Assembly: GCA_025356395.1 (NCBI GenBank)
Contig: JANXTA010000031.1
Location: 29,092 to 93,091, forward strand
Length of the DNA: 64,000 nucleotides
Direction of reading: 5' to 3'
Origin: Betaproteobacteria bacterium
GTDB taxonomy: Bacteria; Pseudomonadota; Gammaproteobacteria; Burkholderiales; Burkholderiaceae_D
In this document: positions 8,610 through 17,720 of the stretch, piece by piece
Numbering within the stretch: the stretch's first letter is position 1
Layout: each line of letters begins with the position of its first letter
Program-made: the position numbers and the translations under genes
The notes under the pieces: generated by a model
Told to the model about the DNA's origin: nothing
Database searches by the model: none
Seen by the model: the letters and a program-made list of their open reading frames with translations, nothing else

Positions 8610-9435
8610 CACTGAAACCCTCGCACGGCACCTCGGCGATCCGTCGTGGATCGTCTTCGACTGTCGTCACGACCTGATGGCACCGACGGCCGGCGAAGCG
8701 TCGTATCGCGAAGGACATATCGCCGGTGCCCGCTTCGCGCCGCTCGACCGCGACCTGTCGGGCCCGAAGGACGGACGTAACGGTCGACATCCGTTGCCGA
8801 CCCGCGAAGCCTTCGTGCACTTCCTCGCGGACGCCGGCGTCGGTCGCAGCAGCGTCGTCGTCGCGTACGACGCGTCGAACGGCCTCTACGCGTCACGGCT
8901 GTGGTGGCTGACGCGGTGGATCGGCCATGCCGACGTGGTGGTGCTCGACGGTGGACTGCCTGCGTGGCTGCGGGCGGGGCTGTCGCTGACGGATGCGCAG
9001 CCTCGACCTTCGACGGGCGACATCGCGCTCGGCGCATCGCTGGTCTCGACCGTCGACACCAGCGACCTAGAAGCAAACCTCGATACGAAGTCGCGACTGG
9101 TCATCGATGCGCGCGCGCCGGAGCGGTATCGCGGCGACGTCGAGCCGCTAGATCCGGTCGCCGGACACATTCCCGGCGCCGCCAACCATCCGATGGCGCG
9201 TAGCCTCGAGGCTGACGGATGCTTCAGGGACGGCTCGTCGCTGCGGGCTGAGTTCGAAGCCACGCTCGGTGATCGATCGCCCGGGTCCGTGGTGCAGTCG
9301 TGCGGCTCCGGCGTCACCGCCTGCCACAACCTACTCGCGATGGAAGCTGCCGGACTGCCCGGTGCCGCGCTCTATGCCGGCTCGTGGAGCGCGTGGTGCG
9401 CCGACCCGCGTCGGCCGGTCGCACGCGGCGAGTGA
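8593..9435 (+). CDS. sseA: Thiosulfate/3-mercaptopyruvate sulfurtransferase
   Basis: A 280-residue protein with two rhodanese domains: an inactive N-terminal one and a catalytic C-terminal one. The active-site loop CGSGVTAC starts at Cys237, which would carry the persulfide. CGSGVTA is the loop of mercaptopyruvate sulfurtransferases, so 3-mercaptopyruvate is the likelier donor, with thiosulfate as the alternative. The ATG lies inside the end of the EamA gene. No signal peptide, so cytoplasmic. Confidence 0.88.
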   Translation: MHPLVSTETLARHLGDPSWIVFDCRHDLMAPTAGEASYREGHIAGARFAPLDRDLSGPKDGRNGRHPLPTREAFVHFLADAGVGRSSVVVAYDASNGLYASRLWWLTRWIGHADVVVLDGGLPAWLRAGLSLTDAQPRPSTGDIALGASLVSTVDTSDLEANLDTKSRLVIDARAPERYRGDVEPLDPVAGHIPGAANHPMARSLEADGCFRDGSSLRAEFEATLGDRSPGSVVQSCGSGVTACHNLLAMEAAGLPGAALYAGSWSAWCADPRRPVARGE

Positions 9436-9439
9436 CGAC

Positions 9440-10237
9440 TCAGGCCTCGGCCCAGCGGTTCAGGACCAGCACCACCACGACGCCGGCCGCGATCAGCGCC
9501 GCCTGCCACACCGTGTCGCGACCGCGATGCCCGTGCGGATCGATGCGATGCATCTGCGGCACGAGATCCGACAGCGAGATGTAGAGGAAGTTGGCGGCGG
9601 CCACCACCAGCACGTAGGGGACCAGCGCCGTGATGCGCTCGAGGAAGGCGAGGCCGATCAGCCCGCCGACGACGATCGACGAGCTCGAGATCGATGCGTA
9701 AGCGACCGCCCTCGTCTTCGGCACGTGCGCATTGATCAGCACGATGAAGTCGCCGATCTTGTGCGGAATCTCGTGCGCGAGGATCGACAGCGTGGCGGCC
9801 AGTCCGATCCACGGGCTCGCGAGGAAGGCGCCCGCGATGACGATGCCGTCCGAGAAGTTGTGGACCGCGCTGCCCACCAGCACGAACACGCCGCCGCGTC
9901 CGGCTTCGTGCGCGTCGTGGCCGTGCGCATGGTGGTGACCGTCGCCTTCGAAGTGATGGCTGTGCCGGTACACCGCGATCTTCTCGAGGAAGAAGAAGCC
10001 GAACAGGCCGGCCAGCATCACCGCGCAGAGGTTGCGCAGCGAGGCGCCCGACTCGAAGGCCTCGGGGATCAGGTGCAGGAAGGCGGTGGCGAGCAGCACC
10101 CCGATCGAGAAGCTGACCATGCGATTGACGAAGCGCCCGAGCAGGCGAAACGAAAGGTAGGCGGCGAGCGCGATGCTGATCGCGCCCACGCCGAAGGTGG
10201 CTGCGATCGTCGCCGTGATGACGGATGCGACGGGCAT
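9440..10237 (-). CDS. ZIP-family divalent metal transporter
   Basis: A 265-residue inner-membrane protein with about eight helices. The metal path is marked by HNFSDG in helix IV and HEIPHKIGD in helix V, the ZIP signature. A His-rich cytoplasmic loop (HSHHFEGDGHHHAHGHDAH) sits before helix IV and could sense or buffer zinc. I start at the ATG at 10237; the longer frame would add a basic, non-family extension. Zinc uptake is the likely role, though iron or manganese cannot be excluded. It converges on the sulfurtransferase with only four bases between stops. Confidence 0.88.
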   Translation of the reverse strand: MPVASVITATIAATFGVGAISIALAAYLSFRLLGRFVNRMVSFSIGVLLATAFLHLIPEAFESGASLRNLCAVMLAGLFGFFFLEKIAVYRHSHHFEGDGHHHAHGHDAHEAGRGGVFVLVGSAVHNFSDGIVIAGAFLASPWIGLAATLSILAHEIPHKIGDFIVLINAHVPKTRAVAYASISSSSIVVGGLIGLAFLERITALVPYVLVVAAANFLYISLSDLVPQMHRIDPHGHRGRDTVWQAALIAAGVVVVLVLNRWAEA

Positions 10238-10301
10238 GTGGGGGAAAAAGCAAGTGAAGACGGCCGCACACGAGGCGATACGCAGCCAGTTCAGGCGTAG
10301 A

Positions 10302-11180
10302 TCAGGCGACGCCGTGCGCCTTGAAGAAAACCAGCATCTTCGCCCATCCGTCCTCGGCATCTGCCTTCACGTAACTGGGACGATAGTCGGCGTTGAAGCC
10401 GTGTGGCGCGTCGGGATAGACGACGATCATCGAGTCCTTCGCCGTCGCGGGCGCCGTCTTCAATGCCTCGGTCATCTGGTTGCGCGACTCTTCGGTGATG
10501 CCGGCGTCCTTGCCGCCATAAAGGCCGAGCACCGGCGCCTTCAACTGTCCGGCACCGTCGATCACGGACTTGGGCTGCATGTCGCTGGGCTTGCCCGCGA
10601 GCGGGCCGTACCACGCCACGCCGGCCTTGAGCTTCGTGCTGTGCTCCGCGAACAGCCAGGTCTGGCGACCGCCCCAGCAAAAGCCCGTGGCCGCGACCTT
10701 GTCGGCATTGCCGTTGTTCTTGGCGGCCCAGGCCACCGTCGCGTCGAGGTCGCCGGTGACCTGCGTGTCGGGCACCTTCGACACCACGTTGGAATACAGC
10801 TCGGGGATCGTCGGGTACTTGGACGGGTCGCCCTGGCGCGCGTACAGCTCGGGCGCGACCGCGAGATAACCGAGCTTGGCAAGACGGCGGCACAGGTCCT
10901 TGATGTGCTCGTGCACGCCGAAGATCTCCTGGATCACGATCACCGTCGGCAGGTTGGTCTTGCCCGCGGGTTGCGCGCGGTAAGCCGGCATCTGTCCGTC
11001 GGCAACCGGGATCTTCACTTCGCCGGCGTCGAGTCCGCCGGCGTCGGTGGTGATGGTCTGGGCGCTCACCGGCATGACGGCGGCGGCGAATCCGGTACCG
11101 AGCGCGGTCACCACGAAGCCGCGACGCGTGAAGGTCGCCTTGGGGAGTTGACTCGCGAATTCCTGTTCTAGAAGGTCCAT
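10302..11180 (-). CDS. Tat-exported dienelactone hydrolase family protein
   Basis: A 292-residue alpha/beta hydrolase. The N-terminus [12 protein letters not shown] (about 17-28) followed by a hydrophobic stretch and AQT is a twin-arginine signal, so it is probably exported folded to the periplasm. The nucleophile elbow GFCWGG carries Cys instead of Ser, as in dienelactone hydrolases, and PHGF near the C-terminus supplies the His. An Asp of the triad is expected in [18 protein letters not shown] precedes the ATG at 11180. Its substrate is unclear, because no chlorocatechol genes are present. Confidence 0.85.
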   Translation of the reverse strand: MDLLEQEFASQLPKATFTRRGFVVTALGTGFAAAVMPVSAQTITTDAGGLDAGEVKIPVADGQMPAYRAQPAGKTNLPTVIVIQEIFGVHEHIKDLCRRLAKLGYLAVAPELYARQGDPSKYPTIPELYSNVVSKVPDTQVTGDLDATVAWAAKNNGNADKVAATGFCWGGRQTWLFAEHSTKLKAGVAWYGPLAGKPSDMQPKSVIDGAGQLKAPVLGLYGGKDAGITEESRNQMTEALKTAPATAKDSMIVVYPDAPHGFNADYRPSYVKADAEDGWAKMLVFFKAHGVA

Positions 11181-11402
11181 GAATTTTCCTTTCTGAAGGG
11201 CTGACGGGACGGCCGAGCCGCAGAAGTGTAAGGGCAAACGGAAGGCATCGAGACTGCGTTCGGTCAACGCGGCGGCGGCCGCGGCCATTCCGCCGTCAGC
11301 GTGACCATCGATCCCGAAAGCGCGGGACGCTGCGGTCGCTGTGCTGTAATCGCGCCGCGACGAAAGCGATCGTTCGCGACCCTTCGTCCTCACCCCGACC
11401 CG

Positions 11403-12092
11403 ATGGCCAGCGATCCTCAAGTCACCCCCGCGACGACCGACGCACGCCCGCTCATCGGGCCCGCGCAACTGTTCCTCGCGTTCTCGAACCTGGCGTTGTC
11501 GGGCTTCGGCGGCGTGCTGCCGTTCGCCTATCGCGCGCTGGTCGAAAAGCGCAAGTGGCTCGACTCGCGCGAGTTCGCGAGCCTGCTCGCGATCGCCCAG
11601 GTCATGCCGGGTCCGACCATCTGCAACCTGTCGGTAATGATTGGCCAGCGCTACGCGGGCTTCGCGGGCGCGTGCGCGGCATTGGCCGGCATGGTGCTCG
11701 GACCCTCGTGCATCGTCATCGCGCTAGGCGTCGCGTGGCAGCACTTCGGCGAGCTGACCGCGGTCAAGCAGGGACTGCACGGCATGTCGTCGGTCGCGAT
11801 CGGCCTGATCCTCGCGACCGCGGTCAAGATGGGCATCAATCTCTTCAAGCCCGATCCCGAGCCACTGGACGCCCGTCCGGCACCGGGCGCCGAAGCGGTC
11901 GCCGCCCCCGTCGCCATGGCGACCCCAGTGCCCTACTGGACGATCCCAAGCATTGTGCAGATGGGCCTGTGCGCGCTGGGCTTCGTCGGCGTCGGGCTGC
12001 TGCGCTGGCCGCTCGCCGCCGTCGTCGCCGGCCTCGCGCCTGTCGCCATCGGGCTGTCGTGGTTCATCGAGCGGCATCCACAGGATCCGTGA
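11403..12092 (+). CDS. chrA: Chromate transporter, N-terminal-type half
   Basis: A 229-residue membrane protein matching one CHR repeat: it contains the conserved GFGGVLPF near residue 36 and [17 protein letters not shown] near 67. The next gene encodes a second CHR repeat, so this is the split, two-gene form of ChrA. Family members extrude chromate or take up sulfate-like anions. The start at 11403 lacks an obvious ribosome site. The stop overlaps the start of the second half by one base, so translation is coupled and the products presumably form a heterodimer. Confidence 0.85.
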   Translation: MASDPQVTPATTDARPLIGPAQLFLAFSNLALSGFGGVLPFAYRALVEKRKWLDSREFASLLAIAQVMPGPTICNLSVMIGQRYAGFAGACAALAGMVLGPSCIVIALGVAWQHFGELTAVKQGLHGMSSVAIGLILATAVKMGINLFKPDPEPLDARPAPGAEAVAAPVAMATPVPYWTIPSIVQMGLCALGFVGVGLLRWPLAAVVAGLAPVAIGLSWFIERHPQDP

Positions 12093-12643
12093 TGGACGAA
12101 TACATCAGCGAAAGCCCGCTGTGGTTGCTGACGACGCACCTCGCGCTGCTGTCGTTCGCGGCCGTCGGCGGTGGCGTGATCATGCTCGCGCCCGACATCC
12201 ATCGTTATGTCGTCGACGTTCATCGCTGGACCACCGACGAGCAGTTCGCTGCTGCCTACGCCATCGCGCAGGCGGCACCGGGTCCGAACATGCTGTTCGT
12301 CACGCTGGTCGGTTGGCAGGTCGCGGGATGGCTGGGCGCGGTAGGGGCGACCGGCGCGGTGATCGTCCCGCCTGCGTTGCTCACGTTTGTGCTGACCCGC
12401 GTCTCGAGTCGTCGCGCCGGCGCTGTCGGACTTTTCGGCAAGGCCGTGAGGAACGGATTGGCGCCGGTGTCGGTCGGATTGCTGCTCGCCGGGGTGTGGG
12501 TGCTGTTCACCACGACCGGCGGCGGGCTGCGAGAATCGATCGTCGTGCTGGCCACGCTGGCCATCATGCTGAAGACGAAGATCAACCCGCTGTGGCTGAT
12601 CATCATCGGTGCCGTCGTGGGCATCGCCGGACTGATCGGGTAA
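12092..12643 (+). CDS. chrA: Chromate transporter, second half
   Basis: A 183-residue partner CHR-repeat protein with about five helices. It shows the same repeat signature, AAVGGGVIMLAPDIHRY near residue 23 and AIAQAAPGPNMLFVTLVGW near 55. It starts on the A of the preceding stop codon. Together the pair totals about 412 residues, close to a full-length fused ChrA. No regulator or other metal-resistance gene adjoins. Confidence 0.85.
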   Translation: MDEYISESPLWLLTTHLALLSFAAVGGGVIMLAPDIHRYVVDVHRWTTDEQFAAAYAIAQAAPGPNMLFVTLVGWQVAGWLGAVGATGAVIVPPALLTFVLTRVSSRRAGAVGLFGKAVRNGLAPVSVGLLLAGVWVLFTTTGGGLRESIVVLATLAIMLKTKINPLWLIIIGAVVGIAGLIG

Positions 12644-12656
12644 CCAAGGACCTTTC

Positions 12657-13262
12657 ATGATTTCAAGACGCATCACCGCCGGGCTCGCCTCGGTCATCGC
12701 GGCCGTCGCTTTGCTCGCCGGTTGTTCGAGCACGCCGGTCAATCCCAACCCGCGCGCGAACCAGGAACTCAAGCTCGCCAACCTCGACCTACCGAAGTAC
12801 ATGGGCCACTGGTACATCATCGCCAACATCCCGTACTTCGGCGAGAAGGACTATGTCGGTGGACAGGCCGAATGGAAGCTCCGCGCCGACGGCAAGATCG
12901 ACGACGCGTACATTGGCCGCAAGGGCAACTTCGACGCGCCCGAGACGCGACGCGAGTTCGTCGACACCGTGCTGCCCGATACCGGCAACGCCCACTGGCG
13001 CGTGCGCCTGTTCTGGCCGATCTCGGTCAGCCAGCTGACCCTCTACGTCGACCCGATGTACCAGTACACCGTGCTCGGCTATCCGGACAAGAGTCTCGGC
13101 TGGATCTTCGCGCGCACGCCCTACATCTCCGACGCGAAGTACCAGGAGATGCTGACGAAGCTCGAGGAACAGGGCTACGACATCTCGCGCGTGAAGAAGG
13201 TGCCGCAGCAGCGGGAACAGATGGGCAAACCGGGATTCCACACGCCGGGTGACAAGGATTGA
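12657..13262 (+). CDS. blc: Outer-membrane lipocalin lipoprotein (Blc-like)
   Basis: A 201-residue lipoprotein. The signal peptide ends in the lipobox LLAGC (Cys at about 22). The lipocalin motif is YMGHWYIIANIPYF (about 48-61), followed by the beta-barrel with VDTVLPDTGNAHWRVRLFWP and the C-terminal helix IFARTPYISDAKYQEML. Blc-type lipocalins bind lysophospholipids or fatty acids at the outer membrane and are often stress induced. AAGGA precedes the start. It is 13 bases after the chromate transporter genes, possibly co-transcribed. Confidence 0.9.
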   Translation: MISRRITAGLASVIAAVALLAGCSSTPVNPNPRANQELKLANLDLPKYMGHWYIIANIPYFGEKDYVGGQAEWKLRADGKIDDAYIGRKGNFDAPETRREFVDTVLPDTGNAHWRVRLFWPISVSQLTLYVDPMYQYTVLGYPDKSLGWIFARTPYISDAKYQEMLTKLEEQGYDISRVKKVPQQREQMGKPGFHTPGDKD

Positions 13263-13309
13263 ACGGACGATTCATGACCTTCGAGAATGTAAGGAGTGCT
13301 TGCCGGACT

Positions 13310-13564
13310 TCATTCCGTTCGTCGGGAAGATTGCCTAGCCTGGCGTACGAACTCGACGGCGAACAGCGCTAGCGCGATCGCACCGAGTGCGATCGTCCAC
13401 GGTCGTGTCTGATCGGCGAGCGACTCCATCGCGCAGAGGGCGACCAGGAGAGCACTACCCACCATCAAGACCAACTGGAAGCGGTCGCCGAGCTTTGCCC
13501 TGAAAAGAAAAGCGACGCAGAGCAGCACGACCAGGACGATCTCCACAATCAACCAGCCATTCAT
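13310..13564 (-). CDS. Small three-helix membrane protein, candidate immunity partner
   Basis: An 84-residue protein made almost wholly of three hydrophobic helices (about 4-21, 29-47 and 54-72) with short polar links and a basic tail. AAGGAGAG sits before the ATG at 13564. It lies 59 bases downstream of a double-glycine-leader peptide gene on the same strand. Small multi-helix proteins encoded directly after bacteriocin precursors often give self-immunity, and that is the inference here. I recognise no named family, so it could equally be an unrelated membrane protein. Confidence 0.6.
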   Translation of the reverse strand: MNGWLIVEIVLVVLLCVAFLFRAKLGDRFQLVLMVGSALLVALCAMESLADQTRPWTIALGAIALALFAVEFVRQARQSSRRTE

Positions 13565-13623
13565 TGCCGCTCTCCTTGAAAAATCCGGCGGAGCCAAGAC
13601 CCCGCCGGACACATGGACCACTT

Positions 13624-13797
13624 TCAATCTTCCATCGTCTTGGAAAAAAGGACGCCGAGACCGATCAACGCAGCAGCGGCACCCCACGCAGGTGCCGTGC
13701 AAACGGCGATGCTCAAGCCGACTACCGCGATGACGTTGGACAAGGCTGGTTGTCCACCGCCGATTTCCTGGATCTCCTGCAGATCGAGCGTTCTCAT
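13624..13797 (-). CDS. Double-glycine leader peptide, bacteriocin/microcin-like precursor
   Basis: A 57-residue peptide. The leader MRTLDLQEIQEIGGG fits the consensus for peptides processed by C39-peptidase ABC exporters: Leu4 at -12, Glu8 at -8, Ile9 at -7, Ile12 at -4, then Gly14-Gly15. Cleavage after Gly15 would release 42 residues with a Gly/Ala-rich hydrophobic helix containing GAAAALIGLGVLF and a single Cys. That composition is usual for pore-forming class II bacteriocins and class II microcins. GGAG precedes the ATG at 13797. A longer in-frame start (13953) adds 52 residues before the leader and is less likely. No C39 exporter lies in the window. Confidence 0.65.
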   Translation of the reverse strand: MRTLDLQEIQEIGGGQPALSNVIAVVGLSIAVCTAPAWGAAAALIGLGVLFSKTMED

Positions 13798-14043
13798 CTG
13801 TTTCTCCGGTGATGGCGACGGCTGGTTGCCGGGCCCACCCCAACTTAAGCGGATCCCCGGGTTCTCGCATCGTCGCAAGCGATTAGGCGATTCGCGCTGT
13901 TCGACGTGACGCACTACCGAAGAATATGGGCGGTCCTGCATCATTTGGACCACCTCCCGAGCACTGCTGCTGAAGATGCGCAGAAAGCCGACCGAGTGCC
14001 ATCACCTGTATGGGTGACAAGGCAGGACGCAGAGCGAGCGGCG

Positions 14044-14065
14044 GACGAAGCACGATTGCTTCGTC
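14044..14065. repeat. 9-bp inverted repeat downstream of polA
   Basis: GACGAAGCA (14044-14052), four-base loop, TGCTTCGTC (14057-14065). It lies 48 bases past the polA stop on polA's strand. There is no T-run, so it is not a standard terminator; it could stabilise the mRNA end or bind a protein ahead of the peptide operon. Confidence 0.4.
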
Positions 14066-14112
14066 GATGTAATACTTACGCTTCACGGTCGGTGATCGAG
14101 CACCCTACCGCA

Positions 14113-16920
14113 TCAATGCGCGTCATCCCAGTTGGGGCCGGCACCCAGTTCGACCTCCAGCGGCACCTTCAGGTCGGCCACCGAGGCCATCAGCTTCGGC
14201 ACCTGCTCGCGCACCACCGACAACTCGGCGTCCGGCACCTCGAGCACCAGCTCGTCGTGGACCTGCATCACCATCCGCGTCGCCAGCCCGTCGCGCTCGA
14301 TCCAGTCCTGCACCGCGTTCATCGACAGCTTGATGAGGTCGGCTGCGGTCCCCTGCATCGGCGCGTTGATCGCCGCGCGCTCGGCGCCGGCGCGGCGCGG
14401 ACCGTTCGGGCTGTTGATCTCCGACAGCCACAGCCGACGCCCGAACACCGTCTCGACGTAGCCCTTCGCTTTGGCGCTCTCGCGCGTCTCCTGCATGTAG
14501 GCCGCGACGCCCGGATAGCGCATGAAGTAGCGATCGATGTAGAGCTTCGCCGCGTCGCGCTCGATCCCGAGATTGCTGGCCAGCCCGAACACGCCCATCC
14601 CGTAGATCAGTCCGAAGTTGATGACCTTCGCGTAACGACGCTGCTCGCTCGTGACCTCAGCAGCCGTCGTGCTGAAGACCTCGGCCGCGGTGCGTCGGTG
14701 GACGTCCTCGCCCTTCGCGAACGCATCGATCAGGCTCTCGTCTCCCGAGATGTGCGCCATGATCCGCAGCTCGATCTGCGAGTAGTCGGACGACACGATG
14801 GACGATCCCTCCGGCGCGATGAAGGCCTCGCGGATGCGGCGGCCTTCGGCGGTGCGGACCGGGATGTTCTGCAGGTTCGGATCGTTGGACGCGAGGCGAC
14901 CGGTGACCGCGACGGCCTGCGCGTAGTTGGTGTGCACGCGACCGGTCGACGGATTGACCATCTTCGGCAGCTTGTCGGTGTAGGTGCTCTTGAGCTTCGA
15001 CAACGAGCGATGATCGAGCAGCACCTTCGGCAGCGGATAGTCATGGGCCAGCTTGGCCAGCACGTCCTCGTCGGTGGACGGCGCACCGCTCGCGGTCCGT
15101 CGCGCCACCGGCAGCTTGAGCTTGTCGAACAGCAGCTCGCCGATCTGCTTCGGTGACCCGAGGTTGAACGGCTGGCCCGCGAGCTCGTAGGCCTTCGCCT
15201 CGAGCTCGGCGATGCGCGCGGCGAGCTCGTTACCCTGGCGGGTCAAGAGGTCGGCATCGATCAGAACGCCGTTGCGCTCGACCTTTTGCAGCACGACCGA
15301 TGTGGGTAGTTCGATCGTGCGATAGACCGCATCGAGCGACGGACTCTTCGCGATCGACGGATACAGCGCGTGATGGACCCGCAGCGTGAGGTCGGCATCC
15401 TCGGCGCCGTACAGCGTCGCGACCTCGATCGTCACCTCGTCGAAGCCGATCTGCTTCGCGCCCTTGCCGCAGATGTCCTCGTAGGACACGAGGTCCTCGA
15501 CCCCGACGTGACGGCGCGCGAGATCCTCGAGGCCGTGATTGCGGTGCGACTCGAACACGTAGGACTGCAGCAGCGTGTCGTGCTCGATGCCGGCCAACTT
15601 GATGCCGTGGTTGGCAAGCACGTGCGTGTCGTACTTGAGGTTCTGCCCGACCTTCTTCTGCGCCGGGTCCTCAAGCCAGGGCCTGAGCTTTGCCAGCGTC
15701 TCGTCGAAGGGCAGTTGCTGCGGAGCCGTCGCGTCCATCGTGCGATGCATCAGCGGCAGATAGGCAGCGCGACCCGGCGCGATCGAGAACGACATGCCGA
15801 CCAGTTGCGCGCGCATCGGGTCGAGCGACGTGGTCTCGGTGTCGAAGGCCGTCAGGTCGGCGGTCGAGATCAGCGCGAGCCATTCGTCGAGCGCTTCGTT
15901 CGTGAGGATGGTGTCGTAGTGGCGATCGATGTCCGCGTTCGGCTTCACCGCCGGCAGCGTGTCGTCGACGACGCCGGTCGCGGCCTCGGCACCGGGCTCT
16001 CCAGCGGCATCGTTCGCGGCGTCCTCCTGCGACACTTCCTTCAGCCAGGTTCTGAAGCCGTAGCGGTCGAACAGCTCCAGCAGCGCATCGCGGTCCTCGT
16101 CGCGCGGCACCAGCGTGGTCGCGATGTCTGGCACTTCCTCAAGTGGGCAATCGGTCTTGACCGTGACCAGCCGGCGACCCATCGGCAGCCAGTCGAGAGC
16201 CTTGCGTAGGTTGTCGCCGACCGCGCCCTTGATCTCGTCCGCGTGCGCGACGATGGCGTCGAGCGAGCCGTACTGGGCGAGCCACTTGGCCGCGGTCTTC
16301 GGGCCGACCTTGTCGACGCCGGGGACGTTGTCCACCGTGTCGCCGACCAGCGTCAGGTAGTCGACGATGCGGTCCGGCGGCACGCCGAACTTGGCCTTAA
16401 CCCCTTCGATGTCGAGCACTTCGCCGGCGCCGTTCCAGCCCGACGCGGGACCCGAAATGGGCGGCCGGTTCATCGTGTTGACCAGCGTCACCTGCCCGTC
16501 GACGAGCTGGGCCAGATCCTTGTCGCCGGTGGAGACCAACGTGCGCAGGCCGTTGGCGGTGGCACGCTTCGCCAGCGTACCGATGACGTCGTCGGCCTCG
16601 ACCCTGTCGATCATCAGGATCGGCCATCCTAGAGCGACCACGACGGCGTGAATCGGGACGATCTGCTGGCGCAGGTCGTCGGGCATGGCCGAGCGCGTCG
16701 CCTTGTACTCCGGGTACCAATCGTCGCGGAAGGTCTTGCCCGGAGCGTCGAAGATCACGGCGCTATACTGTGCTGGCACATCCTGTCTCAAACGGCGCAG
16801 CATGGACACCATGCCGTAGATCGCGCCAGTCGGCTCCCCCGCCTTGTTGCGCATGTCGGGCAGAGCATGGAAGGCGCGGTAGAGATAACTCGAGCCGTCC
16901 ACCAACAACAGCAAATCCAT
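14113..16920 (-). CDS. polA: DNA polymerase I
   Basis: A 935-residue three-domain enzyme for Okazaki fragment maturation and repair. The 5'-3' flap nuclease domain (about 1-290) opens MDLLLLVDGSSYLYRAFHALP. The 3'-5' exonuclease domain keeps AFDTETTSLD, so proofreading acidic residues are present. The polymerase domain has SSDYSQIELRIMAHIS, INFGLIYGMG and the palm motif QVHDELVLEVP near the end. The ATG at 16920 directly abuts the ATG of the divergent LOG-family gene, leaving no intergenic space. Confidence 0.97.
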   Translation of the reverse strand: MDLLLLVDGSSYLYRAFHALPDMRNKAGEPTGAIYGMVSMLRRLRQDVPAQYSAVIFDAPGKTFRDDWYPEYKATRSAMPDDLRQQIVPIHAVVVALGWPILMIDRVEADDVIGTLAKRATANGLRTLVSTGDKDLAQLVDGQVTLVNTMNRPPISGPASGWNGAGEVLDIEGVKAKFGVPPDRIVDYLTLVGDTVDNVPGVDKVGPKTAAKWLAQYGSLDAIVAHADEIKGAVGDNLRKALDWLPMGRRLVTVKTDCPLEEVPDIATTLVPRDEDRDALLELFDRYGFRTWLKEVSQEDAANDAAGEPGAEAATGVVDDTLPAVKPNADIDRHYDTILTNEALDEWLALISTADLTAFDTETTSLDPMRAQLVGMSFSIAPGRAAYLPLMHRTMDATAPQQLPFDETLAKLRPWLEDPAQKKVGQNLKYDTHVLANHGIKLAGIEHDTLLQSYVFESHRNHGLEDLARRHVGVEDLVSYEDICGKGAKQIGFDEVTIEVATLYGAEDADLTLRVHHALYPSIAKSPSLDAVYRTIELPTSVVLQKVERNGVLIDADLLTRQGNELAARIAELEAKAYELAGQPFNLGSPKQIGELLFDKLKLPVARRTASGAPSTDEDVLAKLAHDYPLPKVLLDHRSLSKLKSTYTDKLPKMVNPSTGRVHTNYAQAVAVTGRLASNDPNLQNIPVRTAEGRRIREAFIAPEGSSIVSSDYSQIELRIMAHISGDESLIDAFAKGEDVHRRTAAEVFSTTAAEVTSEQRRYAKVINFGLIYGMGVFGLASNLGIERDAAKLYIDRYFMRYPGVAAYMQETRESAKAKGYVETVFGRRLWLSEINSPNGPRRAGAERAAINAPMQGTAADLIKLSMNAVQDWIERDGLATRMVMQVHDELVLEVPDAELSVVREQVPKLMASVADLKVPLEVELGAGPNWDDAH

Positions 16921-17700
16921 ATGAAAGATCCGAAAGTCGTGCCCACCCTGCGCGAACTCGACGGGACGCGGCGTGGCACGTGGAACCGCAGCAAGCGGAA
17001 TGAATTTGCGACCGGGAAGGCACCAGCGACGAAGGCCCGCGAGTCGTGGCACGTATTAGGAATTATGTCAGAGTTCATCGAGGCGGCTGAGCGCCTCGCG
17101 GACATCCGACCCGCGATCAGCATCTTCGGCTCGGCCCGCATTCCAGCCGGCACGCCCGAGTACATCCTCACCGAACAGATCGCCCGCATGCTGGCTGATT
17201 CCGGCTTCGCCGTGATCTCCGGCGGCGGACCCGGCCTGATGGAAGCGGCCAACAAGGGCGCCTTCGAGGGCAAGGCGCCGTCGGTTGGTCTCAACATCGA
17301 ACTGCCGCACGAACAGAAGGGCAACGACTACCAGGACGTGGTCCTGCGGTTCCGTCACTTCTTCTCGCGCAAGGTCGCGTTCGTCAAATACGCCTCGGCC
17401 TACGTGGTCATGCCGGGCGGTTTCGGTACGCTCGACGAACTCAGCGAGGCCCTCACGCTGATCCAGACCGGCAAGACCCGCGTGATGCCGATTGTGCTGG
17501 TCGGCTCCGCATTCTGGGGCGGCCTGCTCGACTGGTTCCGCGAGCAGCTCGTCACACGCGGCCTGATCCGGCCCGACGACCTGGACCTGATGACCGTGGT
17601 CGACGACGCGCAGTCCGTGGTCGACACCATCTTCGAGTTCTACGAGCGACGCAGCATCGCGCCCACCTCGTCGGAATTCGAGCAGATGCTCTACCTGTGA
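16921..17700 (+). CDS. LOG-family phosphoribohydrolase (TIGR00730-like)
   Basis: A Rossmann-fold protein with the LOG signature PGGFGTLDEL and the nucleotide-binding SGGGPGLMEAANKGA. Family members release cytokinin bases from nucleoside monophosphates or hydrolyse AMP; older names call them lysine decarboxylases. Two starts compete. ATG 16921 (259 residues) includes KARESWHVLGIMSEF, which I recall as a conserved pre-domain segment. ATG 17065 (211 residues) has a better ribosome site (TAGGA). I favour 16921. Convergent context is absent: it reads on into DUF2782 and thrB. Confidence 0.85.
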   Translation: MKDPKVVPTLRELDGTRRGTWNRSKRNEFATGKAPATKARESWHVLGIMSEFIEAAERLADIRPAISIFGSARIPAGTPEYILTEQIARMLADSGFAVISGGGPGLMEAANKGAFEGKAPSVGLNIELPHEQKGNDYQDVVLRFRHFFSRKVAFVKYASAYVVMPGGFGTLDELSEALTLIQTGKTRVMPIVLVGSAFWGGLLDWFREQLVTRGLIRPDDLDLMTVVDDAQSVVDTIFEFYERRSIAPTSSEFEQMLYL

Positions 17701-17720
17701 TCTCCGACAAGGACACCATC

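Noticed and set aside
13883..14086. 67-codon GTG-started frame between polA and the peptide gene, containing a Gly-Gly-Gly
   Set aside because: No ribosome site, Arg/Pro-rich low-quality composition, and the Gly run is not in a leader context.
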